A stretch of 64,000 nucleotides of DNA from NCBI RefSeq assembly GCF_005938745.2, contig NZ_VCBX02000001.1:1569501-1633500 (forward strand), read 5' to 3'. Below the pieces are notes generated by a model, which was not told where the DNA came from, made no database searches, and saw only the letters and a program-made list of their open reading frames with translations. The DNA comes from Rhodococcus sp. KBS0724. Its GTDB lineage: Bacteria; Actinomycetota; Actinomycetes; Mycobacteriales; Mycobacteriaceae. A program made the position numbers and the translations under genes. Within the stretch, counting starts at the first letter, position 1; each line of letters begins with the position of its first letter. This document shows positions 26,541 to 36,935 of this stretch, piece after piece.

Positions 26541-28234
26541 CAGTCCGCAGCAGCGACGAGTGGTTCGAGCGTCAGATCAGGGAGTTCCTTCTGGATGTAC
26601 TGCAGGCGCCACTTGTCACTGACCAGAGCCAGCAGGACGCCGTCCGAGCGGGTGAAGACCTCGACGCCGCGCTGACGGTTCAGTTCGACCTCGGATGCGG
26701 CGTCGGTACGTCGTGCCAGTGCGTAGCCGAGCGGCTCCATCTTGGCTTCGACGTTGAATTCCGCCTTCATCCGAGCCGCGACGACCTCGAACTGCATCGG
26801 GCCGACGGCCGCCATGACGGGGGACGCGTCGCCGCGAATGTCGTTGCGGAGAATCTGCACGACGCCTTCGGAATCGAGTTGGTCGACGGCACGGCGGAAC
26901 TGCTTGTACTTTCCGGCGCTCTCGGCGCGCAGGATCGAGAAGTGTTCCGGAGCGAAGGACGGGATCGGCGGGAACTCGATCTTCTTCTCGGTGTACAGGG
27001 TGTGGCCGGGTGCAAGTGCGGTGGCGTTGACCAGGCCGACGACGTCACCGGGGAACGCGGATTCGACGGTGGAACGCTCGCGGCCGAACACCGTCTGCGC
27101 GTACTTGGTCGTGAACGGCTTGCCGGTCTGCGCGTGGGTGACGACCATGCCGCGTTCGAACACGCCGGACACGATGCGCATGAATGCCAGACGGTCACGG
27201 TGCGCGGTGTCCATACCGGCCTGCACCTTGAAGACCACCGCGCTGAACGGATCGGTGACTTCGCGCGGCTTGCCGTTGATGTCGTCGCGGGCACGCGGCG
27301 GCGGCGCCAACTCGACGAGGGTGTCGAGGATCTGACGGACACCGAAGTTGAGCATCGCGGACGCGAAGATCACCGGGGATGTCTGCCCGGCCAGGAACAT
27401 TTCCTGATCGTGGTCCTGGCCGGTAGCCGAGAGCAGTTCACTCTCCTCGGCTGCGGTCTCCCACTCGGAGCCTTCCTTGGCGAGTGCGGCGTCGGCGTCC
27501 ATGACCTCTTCGGGGGCGATTTTTGCGCCGCCGGCTGTGCGGGTGAACCGGACGTACTCGCGAGCTGCTCCGTCCTCGCCGCGTCGCAGCAGGCCGCGGA
27601 AGTCGCCGGCGATTCCGACAGGCCAGTACAGGGGAGTAGGTGTGAGGCCGATGCGCTCACTGATCTCGTCCAACAATTCGAGCGGGGTCTGGCCGGGACG
27701 GTCCCACTTGTTGATGACCGTGATGACCGGGATGCCGCGGTGACGACACACCTGGAAGAGCTTGAGCGTCTGCGGTTCGAGGCCCTTGGCGGCGTCGATG
27801 AGCATGACGGCCGCGTCGACGGCAGTCAGGACGCGGTACGTGTCCTCGGAGAAGTCGGAGTGACCGGGGGTGTCGACGAGATTGATGACGTTGATCTGAT
27901 CGTCGGGCGTCTCGGACGAGTGGTAGTTGAACTGCAGCGCGGTGGAACTGACGGAGATGCCGCGGGCCTTCTCCATTTCCATCCAGTCCGAGACCGTGGA
28001 CTTGCGTCCGGCCTTGCCGTGAACTGCGCCGGCTTCGGAGATCTTCTTCGCGTGCAGAGCCAGCGCTTCGGTGAGCGTCGACTTACCGGCATCGGGGTGC
28101 GAGATGACGGCAAAGGTGCGACGACGTGCAGCTTCGGCGGCGAGGCCCTTCGCGCTGACCGGAGCGGATGTGTCACCGGTGTCGGACTGGACAGTCGAGT
28201 CGGTGGGGACAGTCGAGTCGGACGGGGTAGTCAA
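26540..28234 (-). CDS. prfC: Peptide chain release factor 3
   Basis: RF3 is a translational GTPase that recycles RF1/RF2 from the ribosome. The G-domain motifs are intact: AVISHPDAGKSTL (P-loop), GISVSSTALQF (switch I), DTPGHSDFSEDTYR (G3) and NKWD (G4). Domains II and III follow, ending in SDKWRLQYIQKELPDL. I chose a TTG start at 28234, which has GAGAGG six bases upstream, giving about 564 residues with a 30-residue Thr/Ser/Asp-rich N-terminal tail; a frame open to 28336 would add a further 34 residues not typical of RF3. Coupled to pnuC downstream. Confidence 0.93.
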   Translation of the reverse strand: MTTPSDSTVPTDSTVQSDTGDTSAPVSAKGLAAEAARRRTFAVISHPDAGKSTLTEALALHAKKISEAGAVHGKAGRKSTVSDWMEMEKARGISVSSTALQFNYHSSETPDDQINVINLVDTPGHSDFSEDTYRVLTAVDAAVMLIDAAKGLEPQTLKLFQVCRHRGIPVITVINKWDRPGQTPLELLDEISERIGLTPTPLYWPVGIAGDFRGLLRRGEDGAAREYVRFTRTAGGAKIAPEEVMDADAALAKEGSEWETAAEESELLSATGQDHDQEMFLAGQTSPVIFASAMLNFGVRQILDTLVELAPPPRARDDINGKPREVTDPFSAVVFKVQAGMDTAHRDRLAFMRIVSGVFERGMVVTHAQTGKPFTTKYAQTVFGRERSTVESAFPGDVVGLVNATALAPGHTLYTEKKIEFPPIPSFAPEHFSILRAESAGKYKQFRRAVDQLDSEGVVQILRNDIRGDASPVMAAVGPMQFEVVAARMKAEFNVEAKMEPLGYALARRTDAASEVELNRQRGVEVFTRSDGVLLALVSDKWRLQYIQKELPDLTLEPLVAAAD

Positions 28235-28426
28235 CGAAGAGCCTCTCGCAGTGGGAGCAGTGGGCGTAGCGCGAAAAAGCACGGGTGCGGACGCACAACA
28301 GAGAAAGGATACTCGCCCACGAATTGGCGGTAACACTCGGCGAACTTTGTCTGATTATCCAGATAGGTGTGCGTGGGATCACATGGTGGGTTCGGCGACT
28401 GTATTCAAGCGTTCTGAGGAGCTGCA

Positions 28427-30061
28427 TTGAGCAAATTCACCGACGAGATGTACAAGAGTGCCGCTATCGGCGATCACGGCATAGTGACGGGCGAACCGGA
28501 TCGCCCGCTACGACAGACGTGGGGCGACATTCATCGGCAAGCGCGAGCGATGGCGGGTGCGTTGGCCGACTCGGGGATCGAGCACGGAGTCGCCGTCGGA
28601 ATCCTGGCCGGTCAACCGGTCGACATCGCGCCGGCCTGCCAGGCGAGTTGGATGCGCGGCGCTTCCGTGACGATGTTGCATCAGCCGACACCGCGAACCG
28701 ATCTGGCGGTGTGGGCGCAGGACACTCAGAAGGTGATCGACATGATCGCCGCGCGGGCCGTCATTGTCGGGAGCCCGTTCGATGCGGCAAAACCACTTCT
28801 GGAAGCGAGTGGCATCACGGTGTTGACGATCGACGAACTGCGGGCCGGGCGGGCGATCGATCCGGTCGACACCGCGGAATCGGATATCGCTCTGCAGCAG
28901 TTGACGTCAGGGTCCACCGGGTCGCCGAAAGCCGTGCAGATCACGCACGAGAACTTCTACGTCAACGCGTACGCGATGGTCAATCGCATCAAGTTCTCGA
29001 TCGACGAGGACGTCATGGTGAGTTGGCTCCCGCTCTTCCATGACATGGGCATGGTCGGATTCCTCAGTGTTCCCATGCAATTGGGGGCCGAGGTGGTCAG
29101 CATCACGCCGTTGGACTTTCTCCGCAGTCCGATCCTGTGGGCGGAGCTGATGGGAAAGTACGGTGGAACGGTCACGGCAGCACCGAATTTCGCGTACTCG
29201 CTTCTTGCGCGACGCCTGGCTCAGGCGGAGGACGGCGCTGTGGACCTCTCCACTGTCCGGTACATGTGGAACGGCGCCGAACCTGTCGACCCAGACACCT
29301 TGGACGCCCTCGCCCGGGCCGGGGCACGGTTCGGATTGAATCCGACGGCGCTCGCACCTGCGTACGGAATGGCCGAGACCACTCTGGCCGTGTCCATCCC
29401 AGATCCGGGTCAAGGTGCGATCGTCGACTACGTGGATCCCGATTTCCTGGATGCGATGTCGCGGGCAGTCCCTTCGAACCGTCCGAATGCGCGGGCTCTT
29501 GCGACTCTGGGGCGACTTGTTCCGGACTTGGAGGGCCGCGTCGTCGACAGCGATGGGCTGGTGCTGCCGGCGCGGGGAGTCGGGATCATCGAGGTCCGAG
29601 GCAAGGCCGTCACGCACGGGTACATCACCACCGAAGGTCACCGATCCGCGCCTGGCGTCGACGGCTGGTTCAACACCGGAGACGTCGGCTACCTCACCGA
29701 AGAGGGTCTCGTCGTGGTCTGCGGCCGGGTCAAGGACGTCATCATCATGGGCGGTCGCAACGTGTATCCCACCGACATCGAGCGGGCAGCGGCGACAGTT
29801 GCCGGGGTGCGACCGGGAAATGCGGTGGCGGTGCGACTCGACGCCGGACAGAAGCGCGAGAGTTTTGCCGTTGCCGTCGAGACCAACGCGTTCGAGGATC
29901 CGGACGAAGTTTCCCGCATCGAGCACGACGTGATCCGCGCCGTGTTTACCGAAGTGGGTCTGCGGCCACGCGCCGTTGCTGTTTTGGGGCCTGGCAGTAT
30001 CCCGAAGACGTCGTCGGGAAAACTGCGACGGTCCAACTCTGCGGCGCTGATCGGCAAGTAA
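28427..30061 (+). CDS. Fatty acyl-AMP ligase (FAAL/FadD family; Pks16-like)
   Basis: An adenylate-forming enzyme of 544 residues that should activate a fatty acid as acyl-AMP. The AMP-binding motif reads [19 protein letters not shown] (about residue 160); [21 protein letters not shown] and [13 protein letters not shown] follow. The C-terminal domain has [31 protein letters not shown] and [11 protein letters not shown]. The substitutions in the second motif are of the FAAL type rather than the CoA-ligase type. The TTG start has GAGGAG upstream. Length and position, next to pth and rplY, match M. tuberculosis Pks16 (Rv1013). Substrate unknown; a carrier protein partner is not encoded here. Confidence 0.85.
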   Translation: MSKFTDEMYKSAAIGDHGIVTGEPDRPLRQTWGDIHRQARAMAGALADSGIEHGVAVGILAGQPVDIAPACQASWMRGASVTMLHQPTPRTDLAVWAQDTQKVIDMIAARAVIVGSPFDAAKPLLEASGITVLTIDELRAGRAIDPVDTAESDIALQQLTSGSTGSPKAVQITHENFYVNAYAMVNRIKFSIDEDVMVSWLPLFHDMGMVGFLSVPMQLGAEVVSITPLDFLRSPILWAELMGKYGGTVTAAPNFAYSLLARRLAQAEDGAVDLSTVRYMWNGAEPVDPDTLDALARAGARFGLNPTALAPAYGMAETTLAVSIPDPGQGAIVDYVDPDFLDAMSRAVPSNRPNARALATLGRLVPDLEGRVVDSDGLVLPARGVGIIEVRGKAVTHGYITTEGHRSAPGVDGWFNTGDVGYLTEEGLVVVCGRVKDVIIMGGRNVYPTDIERAAATVAGVRPGNAVAVRLDAGQKRESFAVAVETNAFEDPDEVSRIEHDVIRAVFTEVGLRPRAVAVLGPGSIPKTSSGKLRRSNSAALIGK

Positions 30062-30064
30062 CCG

Positions 30065-30637
30065 TCAGTGCAGGCGATTCTGCGCTGCTTCGAGTCCCAG
30101 TTCGAGGAGTAGCTCCACCGCGTCCGCGGCCTCTTCGCAAACCAGATCGAGTTCTTTGCGTTCGGCGGCGGAGAACGGCTTGAGCACGTAATCGGCCGGG
30201 TCCATCCGGCCGGGTGGACGACCGATGCCGACGCGGGTGCGCAGGTAGTCCTTGGTGGACAGCGAACTCGAGATGGAGCGCAAACCGTTGTGGCCACCCT
30301 CGCCGCCGCCCAGCTTGAGGCGGATGGTTCCGAAGTCGAGATCCAGCTCGTCGTGAACGACGATGATGTTCGACGGATCAACCGAGAAGAACCGTGCCAG
30401 GCCGGCAACGGCGCCACCGGAGAGATTCATGTACGAGCGCGGCTTGCCGAGGATCACGCGTCGGCCCGCCAAGCGGCCTTCGACGATCTCGGCCCCACTC
30501 TTCTTGTGCGCGTTGAACTTTCCGCCCATCCGGCCCGCGAGGGTGCCGGCCACCATGAACCCGATGTTGTGTCGGGTCTTCTCGTACTGGGGGCCGGGGT
30601 TACCGAGTCCGATCACCAGGGCTGTATCTGTGCTCAT
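30065..30637 (-). CDS. pth: Peptidyl-tRNA hydrolase
   Basis: Pth frees tRNA from peptidyl-tRNA dropped by stalled ribosomes, an essential cytosolic function. The motifs are textbook: [22 protein letters not shown] with the catalytic His (about residue 24), [43 protein letters not shown] with the Asp and Asn-containing loops, and RVGIGRPPG. The length of 190 residues is normal. AAGGAGA lies six bases before the ATG at 30637. It lies downstream of rplY, separated by a hairpin, and ends three bases from the convergent acyl-ligase gene. Confidence 0.95.
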   Translation of the reverse strand: MSTDTALVIGLGNPGPQYEKTRHNIGFMVAGTLAGRMGGKFNAHKKSGAEIVEGRLAGRRVILGKPRSYMNLSGGAVAGLARFFSVDPSNIIVVHDELDLDFGTIRLKLGGGEGGHNGLRSISSSLSTKDYLRTRVGIGRPPGRMDPADYVLKPFSAAERKELDLVCEEAADAVELLLELGLEAAQNRLH

Positions 30638-30678
30638 CGGAAATCTCCTTTACCGACCGGGGGAGTGGACGCGCAAAC

Positions 30679-30711
30679 GGCGCGTCACTCCGAAACTCGG
30701 AATGACGCGCC
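30679..30711 (-). terminator. Hairpin between rplY and pth
   Basis: GGCGCGTCA pairs with TGACGCGCC, and TCCGA with TCGGA inside, around an AAA/C loop. It lies 36 bases after the rplY stop in its direction of transcription. No long U-tail follows, so it may attenuate rather than fully end transcription into pth. Confidence 0.65.
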
Positions 30712-30746
30712 GCTCACAAGCTGAGTTCTCGAGGAGAACGCGAGGA

Positions 30747-31343
30747 TCAGGCCTCTTCGGTTGCTGCCGCTGCTGCTGCTGCTTCTTCGGAAGCTTCGGT
30801 GGCTGCTGCGGTGATGTTGACGATCAGCACGTCTGCATCTGCCTGCAGGGTTGAGCCCTTGGGGAGCTCGAGCTGGCTTGCGAGGATCTGGGTGCCGGCT
30901 TCGAGGCCTTCGACCGAAACCTCGATCTGCTCGGGGATGTGCAGAGCGTCAGCTTCGAGCGAGATGGTGGAGGCATCCTGCGCGACCATGGTGCCGGCAG
31001 CTGCGTCACCGGTGACGACGACGGGAACGTCGATCGTGACCTTCTCGCCCTTCTTGATGACCAGGAGGTCAGCGTGCTCGATGTAGTTGCGGATGGGGTG
31101 CACGACGACCGACTTGGTCAGTGCAACCTGCTCCGTGCCGTCGATGTCGAGGGTCAGCACAGCGTTGGTGCCGTGTGCGCGGAGGATGGAAGCGAAGTCG
31201 CGAGCGACGACGTTGAGGTGCTTCGGGTCTTCACCGTGGCCGTACAGAACCGTGGGGACGAGGCCGTCGCGGCGTGCGCGGCGAGCTGCGCCCTTGCCGA
31301 ATTCGGTGCGGACGACAGCGACGAGGTTGTTCTCTTCAGACAT
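30747..31343 (-). CDS. rplY: 50S ribosomal protein L25/general stress protein Ctc
   Basis: The long form of L25 (198 residues) binds 5S rRNA through its N-terminal domain ([25 protein letters not shown], then [21 protein letters not shown]) and has the C-terminal TL5/CTC beta domain ([19 protein letters not shown]-like). The last 15 residues are a Glu/Ala-rich tail ([17 protein letters not shown]). AGGAG lies ten bases before the ATG at 31343; a further eight-residue extension to 31367 has no site. The rplY-pth order is conserved widely in actinobacteria. Confidence 0.95.
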   Translation of the reverse strand: MSEENNLVAVVRTEFGKGAARRARRDGLVPTVLYGHGEDPKHLNVVARDFASILRAHGTNAVLTLDIDGTEQVALTKSVVVHPIRNYIEHADLLVIKKGEKVTIDVPVVVTGDAAAGTMVAQDASTISLEADALHIPEQIEVSVEGLEAGTQILASQLELPKGSTLQADADVLIVNITAAATEASEEAAAAAAATEEA

Positions 31344-31552
31344 GATGAAACGGCTCCTACAACTCACGGGGTTCGTGCTCGGTTTACTGACGTGTGGTTC
31401 TGTCGGCGACAGATTCTGCCTTCGGAAAGTGGACAGGCGCGCACACGGCCAGGAGCGAAACGCTCGAGCTGAGCCGTAGCCGCGTCGATCACGGAAAACC
31501 TGCAGTTAGTGGAACAGCTGCGATTCACCCTCGCCGAGACAACGTCCCCACA

Positions 31553-31600
31553 GTACCGGAACTCACGCGTCGGAGCGAATCGCCGCACGAGTTCCGGTAC
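31553..31600 (-). terminator. Perfect 12-base inverted repeat downstream of the flavoprotein gene
   Basis: GTACCGGAACTC (31553-31564) is exactly complementary to GAGTTCCGGTAC (31589-31600) across a 24-base loop. It starts 13 bases beyond the stop of the leftward flavoprotein gene, so it most likely ends that transcript. The rest of 31344-31612 shows no gene. Confidence 0.6.
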
Positions 31601-31612
31601 GTCACTGCCGTA

Positions 31613-33076
31613 TCAGGAGCGGGCGGCGCTGATTCCGGCGCGACGGCCGAAGAAGCTGCCGTCGCCGAGGCTGGTTCCGCTGGCGTAGCCGCCCGCGCAG
31701 ACACCCGACGTGCAGCGACCCGCTGCGAACAGTCCGGGGATCGGCTCACCGGACACGTGCAGAACCTCGGAATCGACAGTCGTCTTCAACCCGCCGAGCG
31801 TGAAGCCACCGGTGCGGCCGCGCAGGTCGATTGCCGCGAACGGGCCGACGATCGGCTTGACCCACTCGGGCTTCTTGCCCAGCACAGGGTCGGAGTTCGA
31901 CTCGGCGTGACGGTTGTAGAGATCGACGGTGGATTGCAGCGCGCCGACGGGAAGCCCCATCTCGGCTTCGAGTTCCTCGACGGTTTCCGCTACCCAGGTC
32001 GGCTGCGCACGTAACTGCGCACTGGACGATTCGGCAGTCATACCTTCCTCGTATGCAGCCTCGTCGATCACGAGGAAGGCCTGATTGTCCTGCTGGAAGA
32101 GTGTTGCCTGGCCGATGCGGCCCGGGTAGGTGTCCTCGGGGATGTATCGCTGGCCGCGACCGTTGACCAGAATGCCGCGCACCATCAATTGCGGGTCGCA
32201 GAAGAACGCGACCTCGGTGGCGTCCATGTGCGCGGTGTCGGCGCCGAGTGCTTGGCCGATCTGGATCGCGCGCCCGTCGTGCGCCTCGATGGAAGCAGCC
32301 GGATGGCCGAAGATGCGCGGTGCGTTGGAACGCACCATCTCGTTGTTGTACGCAAAGCTGCCCATCGCCAGTACGACACCCTTGCGGGCGCGGATCGCGA
32401 CGTCCTTGCCGTAACGCTTGGCGACGACACCGACCACCCTGGGACCGTCGACCACCAGCGTCTGGACGCGCAAGTCGTATTCTGCTCGGACGCCCAGCTT
32501 TTCGGCAGTTTCGACCAGCGGCTTCATCAGCATGTAGCCGCCGCCCTGCTCGCCTGTCTTCTTCTCGGACATCTGCGGAACGTGTCCACGGGGCGCGGGA
32601 TCGACCAGCGTGTTGAACGGCGCGGCGTTCTCACCGCCGGAATACATGAGGCCGTCGTCGAAGGGCGGTTCCCAGCCCGGCTGACCCCAGAACGATTCCT
32701 TGAAGGGGACACCGGCGTCGACGAGCCAGTTGTAGTGGTCGACGCTGCCCTCGCAATACGCGTCGATTTTCGCGTCGTCGGTTCCGGGGCCGAGTGCGGC
32801 TTTCATGAACGTCTTCATGTTGTCGACGGTGTCGTCGAATCCGCATGCCTTCTGCAACGGAGTGCCGCCGCCCAGGTAGATGAAGCCGCCGGCCAATGAC
32901 GCGGCACCGCCCCAACCGCCGGTTCGCTCGAGTACGAGCACGTCGGCGCCCGCGCGGGCAGCTTCGATGGCCGCGGTGACTCCGGCGATTCCGTAGCCGG
33001 CGACAACAACGTCGGCTTCGAAGTCCCAGGTGGTGATATCGGAAACGGAAATCGGGGAAATAGTGGCGTCGGCCAT
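31613..33076 (-). CDS. FAD-dependent oxidoreductase, 3-ketosteroid dehydrogenase/fumarate reductase family
   Basis: The 487-residue flavoprotein has an N-terminal FAD Rossmann motif (ADVVVAGYGIAGVTAAIEAARAGADVLVLER, about residues 21-51), the family phrase GGWGGAASLAGGFIYLGGG, and a C-terminal FAD-contact motif PGLFAAGRCTSGVCAGGYASGTSLGDGSFFGRRAG. This resembles the KstD/urocanate reductase/fumarate reductase group. Rhodococci carry several such enzymes for steroid catabolism, but no steroid genes lie here, so the substrate is open. The ATG at 33076 has GAGAGG about 10 bases upstream. It sits between rplY and the ergothioneine genes. Confidence 0.8.
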   Translation of the reverse strand: MADATISPISVSDITTWDFEADVVVAGYGIAGVTAAIEAARAGADVLVLERTGGWGGAASLAGGFIYLGGGTPLQKACGFDDTVDNMKTFMKAALGPGTDDAKIDAYCEGSVDHYNWLVDAGVPFKESFWGQPGWEPPFDDGLMYSGGENAAPFNTLVDPAPRGHVPQMSEKKTGEQGGGYMLMKPLVETAEKLGVRAEYDLRVQTLVVDGPRVVGVVAKRYGKDVAIRARKGVVLAMGSFAYNNEMVRSNAPRIFGHPAASIEAHDGRAIQIGQALGADTAHMDATEVAFFCDPQLMVRGILVNGRGQRYIPEDTYPGRIGQATLFQQDNQAFLVIDEAAYEEGMTAESSSAQLRAQPTWVAETVEELEAEMGLPVGALQSTVDLYNRHAESNSDPVLGKKPEWVKPIVGPFAAIDLRGRTGGFTLGGLKTTVDSEVLHVSGEPIPGLFAAGRCTSGVCAGGYASGTSLGDGSFFGRRAGISAARS

Positions 33077-33164
33077 GGGCGGCGTCCTCTCGCAAAAAAC
33101 GAACTGATCAGGGTGAGAGTCAAGATTTGCAGCTCCGTTCGACTCCTGCCTGACGTGATCCCGG

Positions 33165-34346
33165 TCATCGGGAGACGCTTAACTCCCGCACAGCGCCGAG
33201 AAAGATATCCAAGTCTTTCTCGTCGACAAAACAGTGCGGAGACGCTCTGACCACGGCGTCGAGACCGCGGGCGGTCATGTCGAGGAGCGTCGATCCGCGG
33301 CTGCTCACCGTGACGGTGATGCTCTGCGCCGCAAGTCGACTGCGAACTTCGGCGGCCGGAACCGCGTCCAGGGTGAACGAGACGATGCCGCTGAGGGTGG
33401 GTCCGCGATCGTGGACGGCGACACCGGACATCGCGTCCAGCCCGGTTCGGAGATAGTGCGCCCTCGATTCGATCTGCTGGGCAACGGTTTCCGTTCCCAG
33501 CGCCAAGAGATAGTCCGCCGCCGCCCCGAGCCCGAGGCGAGCCGCGACGCTGGTTTCCCACAATTCGAACCGGGTGGCATCCGGCGCGGGCACGTAAGCG
33601 TCGGCGTGGGTCCAGTCCGCTCCGTGCAAGTCCATCGCGGCCGGTTCGAGCGCGGTCGCCAGTCCGGGACGCACGTACAGGAAGCCGGTTCCCCGTGGAC
33701 CCCGAAGCCACTTGCGTCCCGTGGCGCTCAAGGCGTCGACGCCCAGGGCGGCCACGTCGATGGGTAATTGGCCCACCGATTGGCACGCGTCGAGGAGAAC
33801 CAGCGCGCCGTGGCGCGCGGCCAGTTCGACAACCTCACGGACCGGGTTGACCAGGCCGCTGTTTGTAGGTGCGTGAACAACCGAGATGACGCGGACGCGG
33901 TCGTCGAGCATCGCTTCGAGTGCATCGAGGTCGATCCGGCCGTCGTGATCGCTCGGGATCACCTCGACCTTCGCGCCGGTTGATCGCGCCCGGCCCAGTG
34001 CGGCAATGGCGTTGCTGGCGTATTCGACACCGCAGATCAGTACGCGATCTCCGGGGTTCAAGGGCACTGCGCCGAAAAAGTCGTTCCAGGCGCGGGTTGC
34101 GCTGTCCGTCAACGCGATATCCGAGGGCTGGGCGCCGATCACCCGGGCCAGTGAATGTGGAACCGCAGCCAGGGCATCGCTGCGGCGGTCAGCGGCGACG
34201 TAGCCGCCGACGTCAGCTTCCAGGCGCAGATGCTCGATCATCGCCGTCAACACAGGTTCCGGCGGTAGGGAGGATCCGGCGCTGTCGAGGAACACCTTGT
34301 CGAGGCACCCAGGGGTGTCGCGGCGGATCGAGGTGAGGTCGAACAT
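33165..34346 (-). CDS. egtE: PLP-dependent beta-lyase EgtE of ergothioneine biosynthesis (class V aminotransferase family)
   Basis: EgtE is thought to cleave the C-S bond of hercynylcysteine sulfoxide to give ergothioneine. The class V fold is clear: FLDSAGSSLPPEPV at the N-terminus, VLLDACQSVGQLPID with the cofactor-ring Asp, and SATGRKWLRGPRGTGFLYV containing the PLP Lys. Length 393 matches the family. It lies next to egtABCD, which makes EgtE the best reading of a protein that could otherwise be called a cysteine desulfurase. Unlike many species the gene diverges from the cluster, with a permease in between. Confidence 0.85.
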   Translation of the reverse strand: MFDLTSIRRDTPGCLDKVFLDSAGSSLPPEPVLTAMIEHLRLEADVGGYVAADRRSDALAAVPHSLARVIGAQPSDIALTDSATRAWNDFFGAVPLNPGDRVLICGVEYASNAIAALGRARSTGAKVEVIPSDHDGRIDLDALEAMLDDRVRVISVVHAPTNSGLVNPVREVVELAARHGALVLLDACQSVGQLPIDVAALGVDALSATGRKWLRGPRGTGFLYVRPGLATALEPAAMDLHGADWTHADAYVPAPDATRFELWETSVAARLGLGAAADYLLALGTETVAQQIESRAHYLRTGLDAMSGVAVHDRGPTLSGIVSFTLDAVPAAEVRSRLAAQSITVTVSSRGSTLLDMTARGLDAVVRASPHCFVDEKDLDIFLGAVRELSVSR

Positions 34347-34384
34347 GGCACCATCCGTTCACTTCGGTGTGGTTCAAAGGCTCT

Positions 34385-35635
34385 GTGAACGAAGCTATAC
34401 CGATGAACCGCACCCTGGGGACATTCGACGCCGTTGTGATCGGCCTTGCCGCGATGATCGGTGCCGGAGTGTTCGTGGTGTTCGCACCGGCAGCGGCGGT
34501 AGCGGGCACCGGATTGATGTTCGGTCTGGTAATCGCGGCAGGTGTGGCGTACTGCAACGCGACGTCGTCGGCGCAACTCGCCGCGCGGTATCCGACCTCC
34601 GGCGGGACGTACGTCTACGGACGTGAGCAACTCGGACCGTGGTGGGGGTTTGTCGCGGGGTGGTCGTTTGTGATCGGGAAAACCGCCAGTTGCGGGGCGA
34701 TGGCGTTGACCTTCGCGACTTACGTTGTACCCGAACCGTATCGGAAGATCGTCGCGGTAGCGCTGGTGGTGGTGCTGGTCGCGGTGAACTACCGCGGTGT
34801 CACCCGGACGGCGCAGATGGCGCGAGTGATCGTCGCGATGTCCGTGACGGCGATCGGCGTGGGCTTGTGTGTTTCGCTGTGGGGACCAGGCGCGCATCGC
34901 GTCATGCCCGAGTTCGGTGTCGGTTCCTGGTACGGGGTTCTGCAGTCCGCGGGACTGCTGTTCTTTGCCTTTGCCGGGTACGCCCGCATCGCGACGCTAG
35001 GGGAGGAAGTCCGGGATCCTCGACGCACGATTCCACGCGCGATCCTGATAGCGCTGGGCGTCGCGGTTGTCGTCTATGCACTGGTGGCGATGGTTCTTCT
35101 GGTGACCCTGGGGCAGGAGAGACTTGCTCAGTCGACGCGTCCGCTCGCGGATGCGGTCGCTCTCACCGGGTGGGGGTGGGCCGAACCGATCGTGGTGGTC
35201 GGCGCCGCCGCCGCATCCGCCGGTGCACTGTTGGCGCTGATCGCCGGCGTGAGCCGAACCGCGATGGCGATGGCTCGCGAACGAGATCTGCCACGGACTT
35301 TCGCGGCGATTCACCCGCAATTTGCGGTGCCGCATCACGCGGAACTGGCCGTCGGCGCGATAGTGATCGCGCTCGTCTTGACGGTCGATCTTCGTGGGGT
35401 CATCGGGTTTTCGTCGTTCGGGGTGTTGTTGTACTACCTCGTGGCAAATGTCAGCGCTTATACCCAAGGACGCGCGGATCGGATGTTCCCGCGACTGCTG
35501 CAGGTTGTCGGAGCGCTCGGATGCGCGGTTCTGGCGTTCACGCTGCCGATATCCGCCGTCGCAGTGGGGACAGGTGTTGTTCTTCTGGGTTGTGGGTATC
35601 GGTGGATACGACTGAAAAAATTTGGCGACACGTAA
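34385..35635 (+). CDS. Amino-acid permease (APC superfamily) inside the ergothioneine gene cluster
   Basis: A 416-residue membrane protein with about 12 helices. The first helix has the APC motif FDAVVIGLAAMIGAGVFVV, and helix 6-8 carry FFAFAGYARIATLGEEVRDPRRTIPRAI, the signature for amino-acid/polyamine/organocation transporters. I chose the GTG at 34385, which has AAAGG five bases upstream; an ATG at 34403 is the alternative. It lies between egtE and egtA and could move histidine, hercynine or ergothioneine. That role is only inferred from position. Confidence 0.8.
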   Translation: MNEAIPMNRTLGTFDAVVIGLAAMIGAGVFVVFAPAAAVAGTGLMFGLVIAAGVAYCNATSSAQLAARYPTSGGTYVYGREQLGPWWGFVAGWSFVIGKTASCGAMALTFATYVVPEPYRKIVAVALVVVLVAVNYRGVTRTAQMARVIVAMSVTAIGVGLCVSLWGPGAHRVMPEFGVGSWYGVLQSAGLLFFAFAGYARIATLGEEVRDPRRTIPRAILIALGVAVVVYALVAMVLLVTLGQERLAQSTRPLADAVALTGWGWAEPIVVVGAAAASAGALLALIAGVSRTAMAMARERDLPRTFAAIHPQFAVPHHAELAVGAIVIALVLTVDLRGVIGFSSFGVLLYYLVANVSAYTQGRADRMFPRLLQVVGALGCAVLAFTLPISAVAVGTGVVLLGCGYRWIRLKKFGDT

Positions 35636-35729
35636 CACGGCAAAGGGTGCAATTGGTGTGTGTGGGCTCTATCGTCGGTACAACCGCTAGAGCACGCGTA
35701 CCGCTAGACATACCCAAAGGGGAAGTCGA

Positions 35730-36935
35730 ATGGCAACCGCAGTACTGGACACTACGCTGGACTCGCGTCCCGCCGCCGAGGCATATATCGGCGGGGTGTG
35801 CTTCAAGCAGGGCCCGCCGCGACTGGTCGGGACCGAGGTCGAATGGCTGACCAGGGACGCCGGTGGTGGCCGCCCGTCACTCGAGGCGCTGGCCCGCGCG
35901 CTGGGAAAACACACGCCCACCAGCATCGACCCTCGCTCGCCCGGCGCTCCACTTCCCGGCGGCAGTCTGGTGACCGTCGAACCGGGCGGTCAGATCGAAC
36001 TCTCCTCGGCGCCGCGCACGTCAGCGCGTGAAGTATGCGATTACCTGAGCGAAGATCACCGCGTGTTAAGTGGGCTTCTGCGCGATCAGTCCGTCGAGAT
36101 GTACGACGGGTCGGCAGATCAGCAGCGCCAACCACAGCGCTTGCTGCGATTGCCCCGATACTGCGCCATGGAACATCAATTTTCCTCGATCGGGCCGTAC
36201 GGCGCCCTCATGATGTGCAACACCGCCGCCGTGCAGGTGAGCGTCGATGCGGGTGGCAGCCGAGAAGCCATCGCGCGGCGGTGGCGACTCCTCGGTGACA
36301 TCGGGCCGGCTCTGATCGCCGCATTTGCGTGTTCGCCACAGCTGGAAGGGATTCCGCGAGGGGAGTGGGCGTCGCAACGTATGCGGACGTGGCTCGAACT
36401 CGACGCCAGGCGCACAATGCACGTTGTCGACGCCGCCGATTATGCGCAGTGGGCCTTGAACGTCCCGCTGATGTGTGTCCGGAACGGTACCGACGACTGG
36501 ACTGCGCCGCGGGGCGCCACGTTTGGCGACTGGATCGACGGGGCACTCGAAGCCGACATTGGTCGTGCGCCCACGTCCGAGGATCTGGACTACCACCTGT
36601 CCACGATGTTTCCGCCGGTTCGTGCGGCCGGACATCTGGAGGTGAGGTACATCGACGCTCAACCCGGCGATCTGTGGCGCGTCCCGATCGCTGCGATCGA
36701 CGCGCTGCTGTCCGGGCCCGCGGTGATGCAGGAAGCCGGTGATGCCGCGGCGTCGACGGCGGGCCGCTGGCGCGATGCCGCGGAATACGGACTGGTGGAT
36801 GTCGAACTGCGTTCGGCAGCAACATCTCTGATGTCGCTCGCGGCGTCGTATGCGCCTGATCCCGAGTTCGTTCGTCTCCTCGATCGTGCGGCCGAGCGGT
36901 GTTGTCGGGGCCTGTCACCGGTCGAGGGAAGCTGA
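35730..36935 (+). CDS. egtA: Glutamate-cysteine ligase EgtA of ergothioneine biosynthesis
   Basis: EgtA joins glutamate and cysteine using ATP to make gamma-glutamylcysteine, the sulfur donor for EgtB. The GCS2-like ATP-grasp-related fold shows the phrases LVGTEVEWLTRDAGG, LVTVEPGGQIELSSAP and EHQFSSIGPYGALMMCNTAAVQVSVD, and then HLEVRYIDAQPGDLWRVPI. The length is 401 residues. AAAGGGG lies seven bases before the ATG at 35730. Its stop overlaps egtB by one base (TGATG). Confidence 0.92.
   Translation: MATAVLDTTLDSRPAAEAYIGGVCFKQGPPRLVGTEVEWLTRDAGGGRPSLEALARALGKHTPTSIDPRSPGAPLPGGSLVTVEPGGQIELSSAPRTSAREVCDYLSEDHRVLSGLLRDQSVEMYDGSADQQRQPQRLLRLPRYCAMEHQFSSIGPYGALMMCNTAAVQVSVDAGGSREAIARRWRLLGDIGPALIAAFACSPQLEGIPRGEWASQRMRTWLELDARRTMHVVDAADYAQWALNVPLMCVRNGTDDWTAPRGATFGDWIDGALEADIGRAPTSEDLDYHLSTMFPPVRAAGHLEVRYIDAQPGDLWRVPIAAIDALLSGPAVMQEAGDAAASTAGRWRDAAEYGLVDVELRSAATSLMSLAASYAPDPEFVRLLDRAAERCCRGLSPVEGS

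Noticed and set aside
26879..28333. Open frame of 484 codons on the plus strand
   Set aside because: It is the antisense shadow of prfC, which has all GTPase motifs.
35683..35708. Two copies of ACCGCTAGA before egtA
   Set aside because: A nine-base direct repeat with 17-base period could be a regulator site, but there is no symmetry and only two copies.
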